Shown: positions 11,154-24,117, counted from the stretch's first letter. The stretch is DNA of 64,000 nucleotides from Plasmodium coatneyi (GCF_001680005.1 NC_033567.1:4030001-4094000), one strand, 5' to 3'. The notes: generated by a model from the sequence alone, not told the origin. Made by a program: numbers and translations.

Positions 11154-11899
11154 CTATTTCGTGAAATTGCGGAGGCCCTCCTGTGAGTAGCTCTTCCTGA
11201 AAAGCATAAATCACATTTTTGCCTTTTCTTCCGTAATTTACAATACCGTGTATTTTACGAAGTGAACTTTGATGCCTACACAAGACAATTTTTTTTCTTT
11301 GCATAGTTTATGCAGATGTGTGTGCATATTTAATAGGCCCATTTTTTACTAATTTTTACCGTTTGAAAAATTTAGTTCTTTCGCCTGTATTTCTTTTTTA
11401 TAATAACTTTTCATTATCGCATAATAAGTTCAGGATTTTATTTTGCATTTGTTCGATTTTGTCTAAGCGCTCCTCTATCTGCTCGTGGGGGGAAGAAAAA
11501 GGTTTTGCTTTATGAACGGGACCAAAGCAAAAGAAAAAAAAAAAAATTAACGTCTGTTTATGAGCAGAACAGGTCGTTTTAAAGAAATTTTTTTTTTTTT
11601 TTATTTGCCCTCCTAGTTTAGCGCATGCTTCGTTTTTTCTTAAATTGGTGACGGCAAGGCGCACTGCGAGTATAGGAGGAGCTATGATACATTATCGATT
11701 ATGCTCACTACTTTAACGATAAGAGTGAAACAATCACCATGAGGAAAATTCCGTAATGCGTTACACATTAGTGTGGACAGGACAAGGCGCTACATTTTAT
11801 GTATACATGTAGAACCATTATATGTATTATTACTTCTTTGAAGAGAATTTTCATTTTTTCGTTTTTCTCATTTGTATTTGGTAGTTTCCCTTTATTCAT
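11154..11899 (-). CDS. Candidate small coiled-coil protein (59 aa), three exons
   Basis: I read three exons on the minus strand: 11834-11899 (ATG, donor GTAATA), 11408-11478 (acceptor after a long pyrimidine tract) and 11154-11196 (acceptor CTTTTCAG, ending in TAG). Phases agree at both junctions, and the introns of 355 and 211 nt are normal for this genome. The product is Lys/Glu/Asn-rich. Across the first junction it forms one continuous amphipathic helix (KMKILFKE joined to IEERLDKIEQMQNKILNLL), and that continuity is the main reason to believe it. No family is recognised. It could be a small complex subunit or a chance exon chain. Confidence 0.4.
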
Positions 11900-13140
11900 T
11901 TTGTTGACAAAGGATGGGTTTGTTACTCTGGCACAAATTGGGTTACCAAAAAGGAAGAGAAGGAACCCTTAAAAAAAAAAAAAAGGGTGTCCATATTTTT
12001 TACGTTTCTATTCTTGATATTTCAAGGTTGACGGTTATGTTGGAAGCTACATATGCATACAGGGTTTCGCTACGGGGAAATCTTACTACACAGCTATAGC
12101 CCATACATGGGAGTTCGGCCCCGCTGTTACCTCTTTTTTCTTTTTTTTTTCCTTCTCTTTCGCAAAGATGTAAGGCAGAAAAGTTCAGGGAAATATTCGA
12201 AAAAATAGGATTTTTCTTTTTTTGTGTGTATAAAAATGGGAAGTTCATTTTAACAAAAATTTCATTGGCATTGGCGCATTGTACTTGTCCTTTTTTTATA
12301 CTTTCGTGTCTGTAAGGTGGAAGAATTTTTGGAGTTGGTTACCATAAAGCGTATGTTTTGGAAGTTTGTTGGGAGCATTCGGTTTGTTGCCGTTTGTTTT
12401 GCTTTTTTGTTTTTTAAGCCTTATGTATTTTCGGCTTTTTATCTTTTCATTTATTTTGCGTTTTTCACATATATCTGCATTTTTCACGTTTCGCACTTCT
12501 TTTTGTTCTTTTCTTTTTTTTCTGTTTTTTGTTTGTTATGTTATGTTTTTTTTTTTTTTTTTTTTTTTTTTTTGCGCTCTTTTCAATCACTTTGCATTCG
12601 CCCTGATTTAATTTTTTTTTTTCTGTTCAAGGTTTTATCTTTTTTTTATGAACGAAAATGTCTTCCCTCTTCTTCACTTACTTTATTTCTTTAAAAATAG
12701 TGACATATTTCTACTTTCTGTTCAATTTTTTTTTTTTTTTTCAAACTATTTGCATTAACATGGCCACACTGGTTTCAACATCTCCAATCTGTACACGTTT
12801 TTTTGACACGTATTTCAAAAAAGGGTTACATTTAAGATGAAAATACAAGGGGGCCAAACGAATCCAAATTGAAAGAAAAGCGAAGCGAGCAGAGAAGGCG
12901 GAGTACGACAGCGCATATATAAATAGCACGAGTAGGTAAGAAAAGTAGCGCGCGAATAGGCAGAAGAAACATTGATAAAAGTAGCGAAGAAGGACGAAAA
13001 AAAAAATTAACTCATAGGGCGTGGGGGAAGGCAAAAACTGGTTATCAAACGTGTTGATGTGTAGTTTTACTTATTTAGCCTCTTTTTTTTTTTTCTTTTT
13101 TGTTTTTAAATTTGTTTTCCAAGGTCTAGGTTATTTATTT

Positions 13141-13174
<34 letters not shown>

Positions 13175-13654
13175 GAAGCCTTCACCAGTTTGTCACTCCA
13201 CCGTGTGTCTTTTAAAATAAAATTTTTCTTTTTCCTTCTCCATTTCTGCGTCCCCGCTTTATTTTGCATTCCCCTCTGTGTTACACGTTTGAAAAGTCCT
13301 ATTTCGACCACATCTACATTTTTACACCTCAGAAATGTTGTCACATGTGTGTGTGTAAGTACATTTCGCGCATGTGCATATACGCAAGTGCTCCTTTTTC
13401 GTGCGTGCCTTGTGGGGAAGGTGGGTGGACTCCAGGTTGGAGGAATTTCGTGTCCATAATCTGAGCTCGCAGATGAGGGTATATATTTTTTTTTTTCTGT
13501 ATACAAGATTGTAAAGAAAGTGCAGATATTAAGGGATAAGGTGTATACACACATACTTACACCTTCGCCAAACTTACACGTAAATCTAGCTGTAGTTGTA
13601 ACAGTACACACAGCTTTCGTTACACGTAGGCATTTTCCCCATTCCCAAAATTAA
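11900..13654. other. Intergenic, strongly pyrimidine-rich on the plus strand
   Basis: Between the divergent coiled-coil candidate and the DSP-like gene lies a T-rich block at about 12380-12740 that translates only to Phe/Leu runs, a T25 or longer tract at about 12546-12573, and a CA tract followed by A22 at 13141-13174. The minus strand has an open stretch at 13135-13611 with Lys/Arg-rich segments, but I found no convincing exon structure. Confidence 0.45.
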
Positions 13655-14563
13655 ATGATTCGATTATTACCATTTCTATATTTGGGAAACCGGGATGACA
13701 TAGATCATGTTGAAAATCTTAAAGAAAATAACGTACAAGCGCTGGTAATATGTTGCACTTATTTCGAGTACCCTGAAGATAAAGTCCCAAATGGGTTTGC
13801 GAAATTACGAGTTAATTTGGAAGACATAGGAATGGAACAAATATCTTCCTATTTTGAGGAATCCAATAATTTCATTCATTCGTATGTTAAGAAGGAGCAG
13901 GGAGTTCTCATCTCATGCTGGTACTGTTTTTTAAAAAAATTTTTTTTTTATTCTTCTTTTTGTCCTTTCTGATGTAGGAGTGGCTATGTGTGCATCCATA
14001 TATAATATTTATTTGGGTTTACCCTTGCCATGCCTCTCATTTGAGTATGCCCTGTTGCGTATCAAACAATGCGTCAGTAGACAGTCACGCCACTCCCTTT
14101 TTACAGCCAAGGCATCAGCAGATCGTCCACGATGTGCATAGCCTATCTGATGGGAAAGCAGGTATTTTTCTTGTGAAAAAAAAAATTGCAATGTTTCTCT
14201 CACCTCTCTGCGGTCTTTCGCCGTGTATTCACAATTTTCTGAACGTTTAGGCAGTTCCACACTGGCATTGTGTCTATCGCAAAATGTTAATTTTTTTTTC
14301 TTCTCCCTTTTATGACTGTTCCTATGGTTGTGCTTTTTGCCGTGCAGAATTTCTTCCTCATTGAAGCATTCAACTTTGTAATGGAGAAGAAGACCATCTG
14401 CCCGAACATTGGATTTATTGAGCAGCTGTGTGACTATGAAAAAGTTTTAAAGAACAAAATTACCTTTTCCTCCAAGAAGTACATAAACTGGTTTACCTCC
14501 CAGATGTGTGACAATAACGTAAAGACAGATTTTAGTCTGGAGTGCAAAAAGAACACCACATAG
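13655..14563 (+). CDS. Dual-specificity-phosphatase-like protein, three exons (178 aa)
   Basis: The exons are 13655-13920, 14107-14161 and 14348-14563, with two introns of 186 nt each and GT-AG borders. The product has the DSP core: an N-terminal LLPFLYLGN strand, a candidate general-acid Asp57 in LEDIGM, and a CX5R loop reading CCQGISR (Cys88-Arg94) formed exactly across the first splice junction. A typical C-terminal helix region includes CPNIGFIEQL. DSPs remove phosphate from Tyr/Ser/Thr or lipid substrates. The residue before the catalytic Cys is Ser instead of the usual His, which should alter the thiol pKa, so activity may be weak. Substrate is unknown. Confidence 0.85.
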
Positions 14564-15980
14564 ATTTTCGTTTCACCAGTGGTCGCTTCCAGTAGTGCCT
14601 AATCATGGGCTACTTTACATACAGTGGAAGCGAAGCTTAATTTTTTTTACCCCGTTTTAGCGAACGGAGGGTTGTCAACGCGCGTATTGGAGGGGACACA
14701 CGCATCCACATATATTCAGACCTGCCTATTAATTTATCAGCTGCTTCACGTGAGGGTAAAGGTGAGGTGAAGATGAGGCCCCCATTTTTGATCCATTTGA
14801 ATAGATCTACCTTTTCTTTTTAAATGTAGAACGAGCGTGTGTGTCCTTACTCTTTGATTTGTTCTGGGGGAAGGCGTACAATTGTACGTATATATATAGT
14901 TATGCTTATGGAAGGCTCAGTAGTACATTTTGCTTCTCCTTTCCCACCCTTTTTTTCTTCTGAAATATATATTTTATCCTAATTCGAATATATACATGTG
15001 CGACTATTAAAAATTAAGAAACGATGATAATTTTTTTTTGTTTATCATTCCCATTTTGCGTCTTTTAAAGTGTTACTTCGTAGTGCATAAGACTTTTGAG
15101 CAAATTTAAAAATTGACCATTCTGTTTTTATTAAAGTAAACATGAACGGAGAATTGCATATGTTTTTTTCATTTCCCATTATATATTTTTTTTTCCTGTT
15201 TTGCATTTTATATTTTTTCGTTGTTTATAGTAGCCCTTTTAGTATAGTTCTGAAAATAATTCCAGGTGTGTCAACATTTTGAATTCAGATTGTCTTTTCA
15301 TTTTAAAGCGTTTGTCACTGCGTACTGATTTGATTTCACTCCTTTCCCTTGGTCTTCTCAAAAATGGACTCATAGCTGAAAACGCGATATCTGTTTGTTT
15401 GTGCAAATATGCGTATGCATGTATATACATTTAGCTGCGGCTCTGTGCCCCTGAGGGCTTTTTTCATAACCCCTTTTTTTTCTACCTTCTCTAAATAGCC
15501 AAAATAGTGCTAAAAAAATAGCTATCTGGAAAAAAAAAAAAAAAAAAATGCAAAATGGCTAGCTAGTAAGGATCTTAGCTGAGCATTTTTTTTCATCCAC
15601 TTCTTACGTAGTCTGAAGTCACCTCGTGGGGGTGTGCGAAGCGACATAGTGGGTGAACGATTAAGTCACGTGAAATTAAGCGCAGCATGGGAAATGCCGA
15701 TTCTGAGGAGGGGGAATTCTCAGTACTGGCGATTAATTTCCACACAAGGGGTAGACGATCGTAAGCAGAGCGGAATGTTCTGTATTATGCGAAAAAAATA
15801 AAATGAAAAGGGAAACAAAAGCAAACGCCAAATTAAGTAAATGTAGAAATAGCGTCCGTATATGGAATAGTCGAATATATGCCAAATGAAGTAAAAAATA
15901 ACTGTATGGAAGAAAAGAAAGGAAAACTTGCTCTCTTTCCTGCTCTGCATACGTAGACGTTTCCCAGAATTCGCAAAACG
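14564..15980. other. Intergenic between DSP-like and transporter genes
   Basis: This 1.4-kb stretch between two plus-strand genes has A18 at about 15531-15548 and many short T runs. No exon chain or RNA gene is visible. Confidence 0.5.
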
Positions 15981-17992
15981 ATGAAAGGACGCTACGAATT
16001 AGTAGGTATAAAGGAAAAAATGTATGATGGGCCAAAAGTGGAGCCCATTCTTCTTAAGGGAATTTCTTCTCATGACACGATCTGGCTATACTCCCATTTT
16101 GTTAACAAATGGATTACGCTCATTTCGCGTGTTTTTTCTTTTTTATAACCTCCAACGTTTGTTCCCTCCCCCTAACAGATGCGCCGCACAAACGAAGATG
16201 GCTGATGTTGTTTTTTTTTTCCTACTGCTGCATGGTAGACAACCTGATATGTTTCACATTCTCGCCAATAAGCACCTTGACGTACAAATTATACGGAATT
16301 TCGAATAATATATTTCCGCAGGTTTACCTGGTTATATATTCTATATTTTCAATCCCCCTGTCCTTCTTGTTAAGTGAATGTTCGTTACGAAGCAATGTGG
16401 TGTGTAGTTCGCTACTGCAATTCATGGGGTGTTTGTTAAGGTACATATACTGGGAGAACTTAACGGTTGTTATGTTTGGTCAATTTTTATCATCAATTGG
16501 TCAAATAATTTTTGTGAATGCTCCTCCGGAAGTTTCCCTGGTATGGTTTCCAGAGAAGGAACGAATCATATCTACCAGTGTATCTATAATTTCGAATGCG
16601 TTAGGCACAGCAATAATTTATTTGTATGTCCCCTTAGTGGTAATAAATGAGAAAGACATACAAGTGCTACTGAGTCACATTTGTTTGGCTAGCTTTATCG
16701 GCTGTGTCATGGTAACATTGTGCTTTGAGGATAAACCCCCTCCTAGGATAGGTAGTTCTGTGCTATCCAAGGCAGAATCCTCATTTGACATGGAATTTCA
16801 TTCAAATTTTTGCATGCTTGAAGAAGATCAAAATTTTGATACGTGCTACTTATGTATGGACAATCCAGCAGAAGGGACAGGCGAAAATAAAATCACCAAA
16901 TATTTGAAAGAGTTAAGACGATTTTTAGTGGACCTGAAGGAAGAAATTGAAAATATATTAACAAAGGAAGAAATTATAAAAATTCTAATCATATTTTGTT
17001 ACTCAGAATGTTTAATTAGTAGTTTTTCTGCAGATATGTCTATAGTTTTGAGAGAAAAAATGATAAGCAAAAATTACTTTTCCTTAGCTGGGTCATTATT
17101 TATATGTAACACAATACTAGGAAGTGCAATAGTCTGTTTGAATGCTAATAGTGCCCATTTTAAGTACCTAATCCTTATGTGTATATGCATGATTATGTCT
17201 GTTTGCGTGTTACTATATCTGACTGGACATCCCATTTTGATTATTCTCACTTTAAGTTTAATTGGATTTTGGTCTGGCCCTTTGCAGCCAATATGTGTTG
17301 AAATGGCGTCCATAAGAATTTATCCCATCAATTCCAATTTGTGTACTTCTCTTCTTCAAGTAATATCCTTTTCCGTTAGCGCAATTTTTATATCATTTTT
17401 TTCGTACATATCTACCTATGTCACTACTCCTCTGGTGGTGTTTTTCCTCTCCGTCCTCATTCTGCTAGTTGGTCTAAAGATAAAACCGATTAGTGGTAAG
17501 GATACTAAGAGGAGGGAACCCTCCAGTACGAATAATATTTCCTTTTCATATAGAAGTGGGCTCATAAATAGGAACGCATTAATCCGGACGAATAAGTTTG
17601 CCGACTTATCTGTGGACTTATTTGATGACCTGTTCCATGAGCAGGAGCGCGATGATCCCTTGTTTGGAGCAACCCCTATAGATGCTGTCCTCGAAATGGG
17701 AAGCAGCATCAATTCGGAGAGCATAGTCCAGGAGCGACCTATGAAGTCAGAAAATATCTCCACCTGTGTAATTAGCAAAATCAGAGAACATCCAGCAGGA
17801 GAAGACTACCACAAAATCGAACTGAGCAAGAAACTCAATTTGGATAACCTAAAAAAGGATCTTTTCTTTTGTAACCAAAAAGTCGAATCGTCGAAGGGGA
17901 GGTCTAAATCCTTTTCCAGAAATTACTGCGATGAGTGTAGTGCCCATTTTGACGAAGAAAAAATGCACTTGCCAAATTATAACACGTGCTAG
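15981..17992 (+). CDS. MFS transporter of the FLVCR/SLC49-like group, two exons (612 aa)
   Basis: A 25-nt first exon (15981-16005, donor GTATAA) joins 16179-17992 across a 173-nt intron ending in CCCCCTAACAG. The first residues become MKGRYELVD followed by APHKRRWLML. This matches the family, where a short tail and an RRW motif precede the first helix; starting inside the large ORF would prepend intron-derived residues. Further hallmarks are FGQFLSSIGQ, WFPEKERIIS after helix 4, a central soluble loop, and a second helical bundle from about residue 285. A roughly 150-residue polar C-terminal tail follows. Characterised FLVCR/SLC49 proteins move haem, choline or ethanolamine; the substrate here is unknown. 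Confidence 0.85.
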
Positions 17993-19670
17993 CCATTTTC
18001 CTAAGAAGGAATTATGTCCCTTTCGTAATTCTTTTCCAGCTGGGGCCCCTGCTTGGGGACGGGGAAACCAACGCTTTGTTCGCAAGTTCATGGGACTACT
18101 AATTTTATGTGCTCATCTTCAGACAATAACTTATTTTTCAAGAAGTGCGAATGTAACGCAGTTAAAATGCTTACTTGCTTTAACGTTTGAAATTTTTAAA
18201 TTTATTACTATCATTATTATTATTATATTTTTTATTTTTGTTTTGTTTTTTCCTTTCCTCTTTTTTTTTTTTATTTTTTTGGGACCCGATAAGACACACA
18301 GTGCTGCCCCCTTCCACCATTTTAAACAGTTGGAACGCCTTCCAAATATGCGTGAACGTTTTTTCAATTTTTGTTTCGCAGAAGTGAACACTTCGCTTGT
18401 ATACCGAGAAAATAAAGGGTTGCCCTTTTTTATTTAGTCCACTTGCTGGAAAGAACGAGAAGTGAAAAAAAAAGGTAGGGTGACGCGGTACGCGCTGTGC
18501 ATGACTGTTCCAGTTTTGGTTTTATTTACGTCTAGTTGATAGTGGATCCTTTTTACGTTTTAAACTGGACTATAACGTCATGATGTTGCATGATGCTCCA
18601 TAAAGGTGTTCATTTCATTCTTCGCTTCTTTTTTTTTTTTTTTTTTTTTTTTTTTGCTTCACCGTTTAGATATGTTACGAAATTGTGTACACATAGGACA
18701 GACACGTAATACGCGACAAACGGAGTTGATACCTCTTTGCACCCTTCTCGCGTAGCATCATAAGAGGTGTGCACCTTCTGCTTAAAGGAAAAAGGGTCTA
18801 AATGGCTTCCTCACGGAACTAGCCTTTCCCGTTTTGTCATTCGCATCGAGTAGATGCAGAGGAGGGCAAACAAATAGTGCACTCATGGATAATCGCTACA
18901 GAAAAGCCATATGAGGATTTTTCCTCTTAAGCTATCACAGTGTGTGAAGAGATTCTACCCCCCCATAGCTGGCATATATATATGTGTGCGTGTGTACTAC
19001 GGATACTTCACAAAATATGCACATGTTTGGAGCGCCCCCTTCTGTGCAGTTTGGCCTAAGTAGACCCTCCCCAATTTCTACATTAAAAAAAAAAAAAAAG
19101 CAGTTCACTCGTGCACGGAAGTAATTTCTCATTTTTTCCTTCCCAACTTGTTTAGCTCTAAAATTGCCGTGGTAGTGCGAACGAAGAAAATCTAAAATTC
19201 CTACCCTGTGCTGAGGTTGCACGGGGAATGTGCCATGTGCTTATTCATACATACCTATGCATATATATGCATAAATACGCGCTTCCACGTACACATATTT
19301 TTGGCTGTCTCTAGACAAGAAGCACACCGGTGAACTGCCGAGGTAAAGGCGCTTCACATATGAGGAATAGACTTACGTCCGCGAGGGGAAAACATAACCG
19401 TTTTTTTCTTTTTCTTTTTCTTACCCCTTTTTTTTTTTTTTTTTTTTTTTATTACGAAATGGCTAGACAATTTTAGAAATAGAACTTTTACTGTTTCTTA
19501 AAAAAAAAAGAAAAAAAAGGAAATCTTACATTTTTAATATGCTACTCCAAGGAGATATGACCAATTTGTGAGGCACTTATTTTTTCCCCGTTTTTTTCCT
19601 ATCATGTGCACATGTATAGTAATGTGCATAGCTCTTTGGTGACTGGACAACAAAATAGGCTCTCCTACCC
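17993..19670. other. Intergenic between transporter and PP2C genes
   Basis: The 3' flank of the transporter and promoter of the phosphatase gene contain T27 at 18629-18655 and T22 or longer near 19429-19450. An open minus-strand stretch at 18935-19222 was examined and rejected as a gene (see rejected items). Confidence 0.5.
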
Positions 19671-22662
19671 ATGTCAACTGCAAACATGCGTAAATTCAAT
19701 TTGATAAGTACAAAGGAGGTGTCCGAAATTGTGAGTTGGTACACCCATGTCTGTGCTGGGACCATGCAGGGCTACCGCGCAACGGAGGAGGATGTAAGGC
19801 TTATTTCCCTGGGGGTGGACAGTACCCTCGACCTTTTATCATTTTAAAAGGGTGTTGCACTGCTGCACTGGGAGAGGCTACAGTGCTATGTCGTTGCATC
19901 GTCTAATTACTTTTTTTTTTTTTTTTTGCTCCGCTGTGAAAGAACAAAATAAAATGAGAGCACTCACCCAAATAAACATTTCTTGTGCACATTTTGTTTG
20001 CTCTGTAAAAAGCGAGATTATAATTTATTTAACATTTTCCCATTTTTCGGTGAAAGTGTCCTTCGTTTTACCGTGTAGAAGTGGCACTAAGAGTTGCGCC
20101 GCGGATACTCGCAGGTGTACGTATTGCCTCACCCGCCCCCACTCACCGGTGCAACATTCCTTCCACCCTTCGTTTCCAGGCAACGGTCATCTTGGCGTCT
20201 CTCAAAAATTTCCCCTCCTGCAGGTAGGATGATGCATTCCTGGAAACGGCTAATAAATAGGCATTTTTCCCCCAAGGAGTGTGCTAAATTGGATGCGTCC
20301 ATTTTTGTTTCGCGGGAGTGGTGCCCGAGCCGCATATCTGCACATTTACACATTTGCGTATTTTCCCTTTTCACTTTTCTTCCCGCTAATTTAAGGCTGT
20401 GCACAATATTCGATGGGTAAACAACGCGATGAGGGACAAGAGAGACAGTCCAGCTCTTTCCACAAATGAGACGTCAATCGCACAGAGCACATGCTCAGCA
20501 AGTGCTCCTATTTTTGTCCATCCTCACATTCCCGGGGTGAACATCAAATGCAAATTTTCCACTTTTCACAATTTAGCCATATAGGAAAAGAGACAGCCTT
20601 ATACTGCGCTCGAAATATAGCGGATTTTATAGGTACCTTTGTGGGAGCGAATTTTTTTAAAATTATTTTTGATCATAAAATATTTTCCCATGTTGCACAT
20701 TTTGGCCAATTCCAATTTGAAAATGCTTGTAACTGCGTAGAACGATTTATTTTTTTTTTATTTCCTATCAGGAAACTGCGAAACGTTGGACGCCCGTAGC
20801 ATAACAGATGCCTGCATCCAGATGGACAACGAAATTTTAAGTGAGTAAAAAAATTTAATCGACTCCAAAATTCGGGTTAAGCAAGGAGGTTTACACACGA
20901 GCACAAATTTTTGTTTGTGTTTTTCTTCACTAGAAAGAATCGCACTTTTGTCATGACTATGCACAACACACGGTGTTATCTATTTGTCTATGGTTACCCA
21001 CACGCATGATTGTGCATAAGCGCTGTGTCCCATCGGTATGAGAAATAAATCCAATTTAATAGGCCTTTTCAAAATGACGCGCATTTTTACTCACCCCATT
21101 TTTTAGACAGCAATTTTGCCAATAGTGGATCAACAGGTAAGAAGGATTAGAGGGACTTTTTTTTTTTCTTTCAAAATAGGGGAACATAAAAATCTCCCTC
21201 CATTGGAGCCTCGTCGAAATGTGCTGCATGAAGGATTAGCACGAAATTGACATTCTTCGTGATCTGTTTATAGATATACCCATCTCACATCGTCTTCTTC
21301 AGCCATCATTGCTATCATTGAAAAGGTTTTAAACCAGGATGTTTTCAAGCTTTACATTTGCAACTTAGGTAGCTGCTCTAAAATTTTTAGCATAAAAAAT
21401 GTGCCCCTCTTTTTACATTTTTCGTTTTTACGTCCAATAGTTGCCGCGTCTTTGGGCGATGACCCTCCATACGCCCTTTCCCCTTTTATGTCTTGTCACT
21501 AACGTTAAAATGTTCGTTACTAGTTAGCAACTATCAATTATTAGCTATTAATTATTACCCCTCTGTTGTGTTTACACTACTGTAGGTGACTCTCGGGCAA
21601 TGCTAATCAAGAAGGATGGGTCGTTCATCTCCCTGAGCGAAGATCACAAACCATACAACAAAAAGGAAAAGGAGAGAATCGACAAAATTGGAGGGTTCGT
21701 GGAAAATGGAAGGATACTCGGCTACATTGGAGTGTCCAGATCGTTTGGGGATAAAGTAAGCAGTAGCTTCTGAATATGTCACTCCATTTGAAAAATGCAG
21801 AAATGTGGAATAGTAGCGATCGTCTTTTGGGTACACTTTTTTTTTTTTTTTTTCTCCCTTTTAATTTACAAAAAAAAGAGAGATAGAAATACGCATATCC
21901 ACACCGCTAGCAAAAATATGGAGAATGCCCCTTTTTTATATGAACCCAACTTCCCTTCTGTAGAACTACAAAGGAAGGAGCAACGTTCCGTATGACCCCC
22001 ACGAGACGATGATCACATGCATACCAGACATAAAAATTTTTTACGCAAATTGCGACGATATTTTAGTGTTAGGGTGTGATGGAATATTCGAAATGCTTTC
22101 ATGGAGTGAGGTCGCCAAATTCAGCTACGAATGTGTCAATAGGTACTCACTAAGCGATGCTGTGATTAACATTTTAGATTATGCGTTGTTGTCTGGCTCC
22201 AGGGACAACATAACGATTCAAGTAGTTAAATTTTTTAACGAGCAAGTGGAGAGTTTCCATTTTCGAGAAAAGTTGGTACCCAGCATTTATATACATAATG
22301 AGAAGGTAACCAAGTATGAATTCTATGGAAGGTTCCTAAATAAGTATCACATAAATGATAGGAATATTATTAACAACTTGATGGAATACTGCACCGAAAT
22401 AAAAGAAAAGGGGTGTCCCATTGGGCCATTTTTAAAAAGAATGCGAGAAAATAAAAACACACATATTATATTAAATAGGAGGAATAAGAAAAACATCAAA
22501 TATTTGACGTTGCCAATTCTCCAAGAGGATCTCAAAACCAACAATTCTTTTAATGCCATGGATCAAAACGACTTCAACAGTATGAGGGAGTTTTTTAGAG
22601 AATACGACAAAAAGATAAATATGGTGAATTGTTCAAATGGGGGGAATAGACAGACGCGGTGA
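19671..22662 (+). CDS. PP2C-type (PPM) Mg/Mn-dependent Ser/Thr phosphatase, nine exons (425 aa)
   Basis: The exons are 19671-19793, 20180-20223, 20396-20416, 20577-20632, 20772-20840, 21107-21136, 21303-21368, 21586-21755 and 21964-22662. All junctions are GT-AG and phase-compatible, with introns of 139-386 nt. The translation carries the PP2C motifs in order: HVCAGTMQGYRATEED, IFDGHIG with metal ligands Asp62/Gly63, SGSTA, NLGDSRAML, SEDHKP, GYIGVSRSFGDK, GCDGIFE with Asp232, and SGSRDNIT with Asp274. All expected metal-binding residues are present, so it should be active. About 140 residues after the core are Asn/Lys-rich and unique. Exon 3 is a 21-nt microexon. The physiological substrate is unknown. 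Confidence 0.93.
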
Positions 22663-24117
22663 AGTAGGGGCAGATTACCAAAAATTTTTGTTAGGTATTC
22701 TCAAATGGGTTTCCACATATGGGTGCACACCCCACATGGAGAAACGAAATTGTGGAGATGAAACATACACACTATTGTATGTAGGCCAAAATGTGCTCGA
22801 AAAAAAAAGGAGAGGAACATTCATGTTTGATCATTTTTCGAGCAAAGTTTTGTTTTTAAAGATGTTATCAAAGGTAAGCGCCCATGTATGCAGCAATTTT
22901 TATTCTTTCAAGCGAGTAGAGGAACGAATGCGTGAAGGCATGCTTCCGTCACTTCTAACTTTTGAGAGGAACATCTGAAGATCCACGTGCACACAAATAC
23001 GTCCTACTCCCTTCCCAGCATGCCGCTATTTTTTTTAATTGGAAAAATTTATTAAACATATATAGTGACACATTCCTAAGGCAACCGTACTACTGTGCAA
23101 AAAGTGGACACTATCGTATTCACACGATATTTATGTGTGATGGAGAGACCCTACATGTTTCATTTGAAAAAATCTGAAGAGCTTCCTTTTTTTAATTTGT
23201 TTCCCTTTTATGTGTAGCTGAAATGGAGGCAAGCGCGGGGCGAAATGGCCCCTTTTTGTTTTACCCCCGCTATTTTTTTTTATATTGTCCTTTTTATTGC
23301 TTCATACATTTTACATGTGCCTAACAATCCTGTCTGATATCTCTTCTTCCTTCGAACGTGTGATTACTACCAAACAGGTAGCCATACGAAATAGTCATTT
23401 TTGAGAAAGTTGCAAAGTTGAGTAGCTAGCCAAAAAAAAAAAAAAAAAAAAGCTATATGTATACATTTACGTATGCAAACCCTTCGCTCCCCAAATTAGC
23501 AAGTCACATTTGTAATTTATATAAGCTTTACAGACAGCGCTCAGTTAACCATATGTGTGTTTTGTGTGAGCGCTGTGCGAAGATTCTAACCAAGTCGTCC
23601 TGTCCATTTGGCAGTTCTGTAAAGTTCGCGTGAACAGTTCGTTGTCCTTGCGCTTCACGTGCGTATGTACATATTTGTGCACAAATGTGTGCACACTTTT
23701 TATGCACTTTTCGCATGAACATTTTTTTTTTTTTTTTTTTTTTTTTTGCAAAAAATGGCTATCTACTTGCCGCGGTGATGTCGTAAATTAATAAGAACAA
23801 AATTGTATTTTCCTCTTTTTCACATTAACTATTTTATTTTATTTATTTTTTTCTTTTTCTGTTGCATACAAATGTATTATTATAAAACAATTTCGATTTA
23901 AATTTATAAATTTTGTTCATTTGTCCAATTTGCTTCTGTTCAATTTAAAACCTTTTACAAATTGGGAATACTTTGCTTCAGGACATAACTTAACTGCCTT
24001 GTTAAAATTTCCCCCGTTTGTTTGCACACACGCGCGTTGATTTTGCACAAGTGCACGTACTTACCTAGGAATACACACGTTTAAGAAAACACTTTTCCCC
24101 AGTAAGTCACATCCATC
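22663..24117. other. Intergenic after PP2C
   Basis: Between two plus-strand genes there is A20 at about 23432-23451 and T26 at about 23722-23747. Short frames just after the phosphatase stop have no coding features. I see nothing else. Confidence 0.5.

Noticed and set aside
12317..12694. 125-codon Phe-rich plus-strand frame
   Set aside because: The frame is the translation of a T-rich tract and is not constrained.
13135..13611. 158-codon minus-strand frame with a Lys/Arg-rich stretch
   Set aside because: It runs through CA and poly-T tracts, no splice structure or domain could be recognised, and the basic stretch alone is not evidence.
16109..16178. Transporter start at the first Met of the long ORF
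   Set aside because: The codons up to 16178 look like intron (pyrimidine tract and CTAACAG acceptor) and would place an extra hydrophobic segment before the family RRW motif.
18610..19236. Five-exon minus-strand gene between the transporter and PP2C
   Set aside because: A phase-consistent chain can be built (about 130 aa), but three of its introns would be only 37-47 nt, much shorter than any other intron in the window, and the end runs into a 27-A tract read as poly-Lys. No family match.
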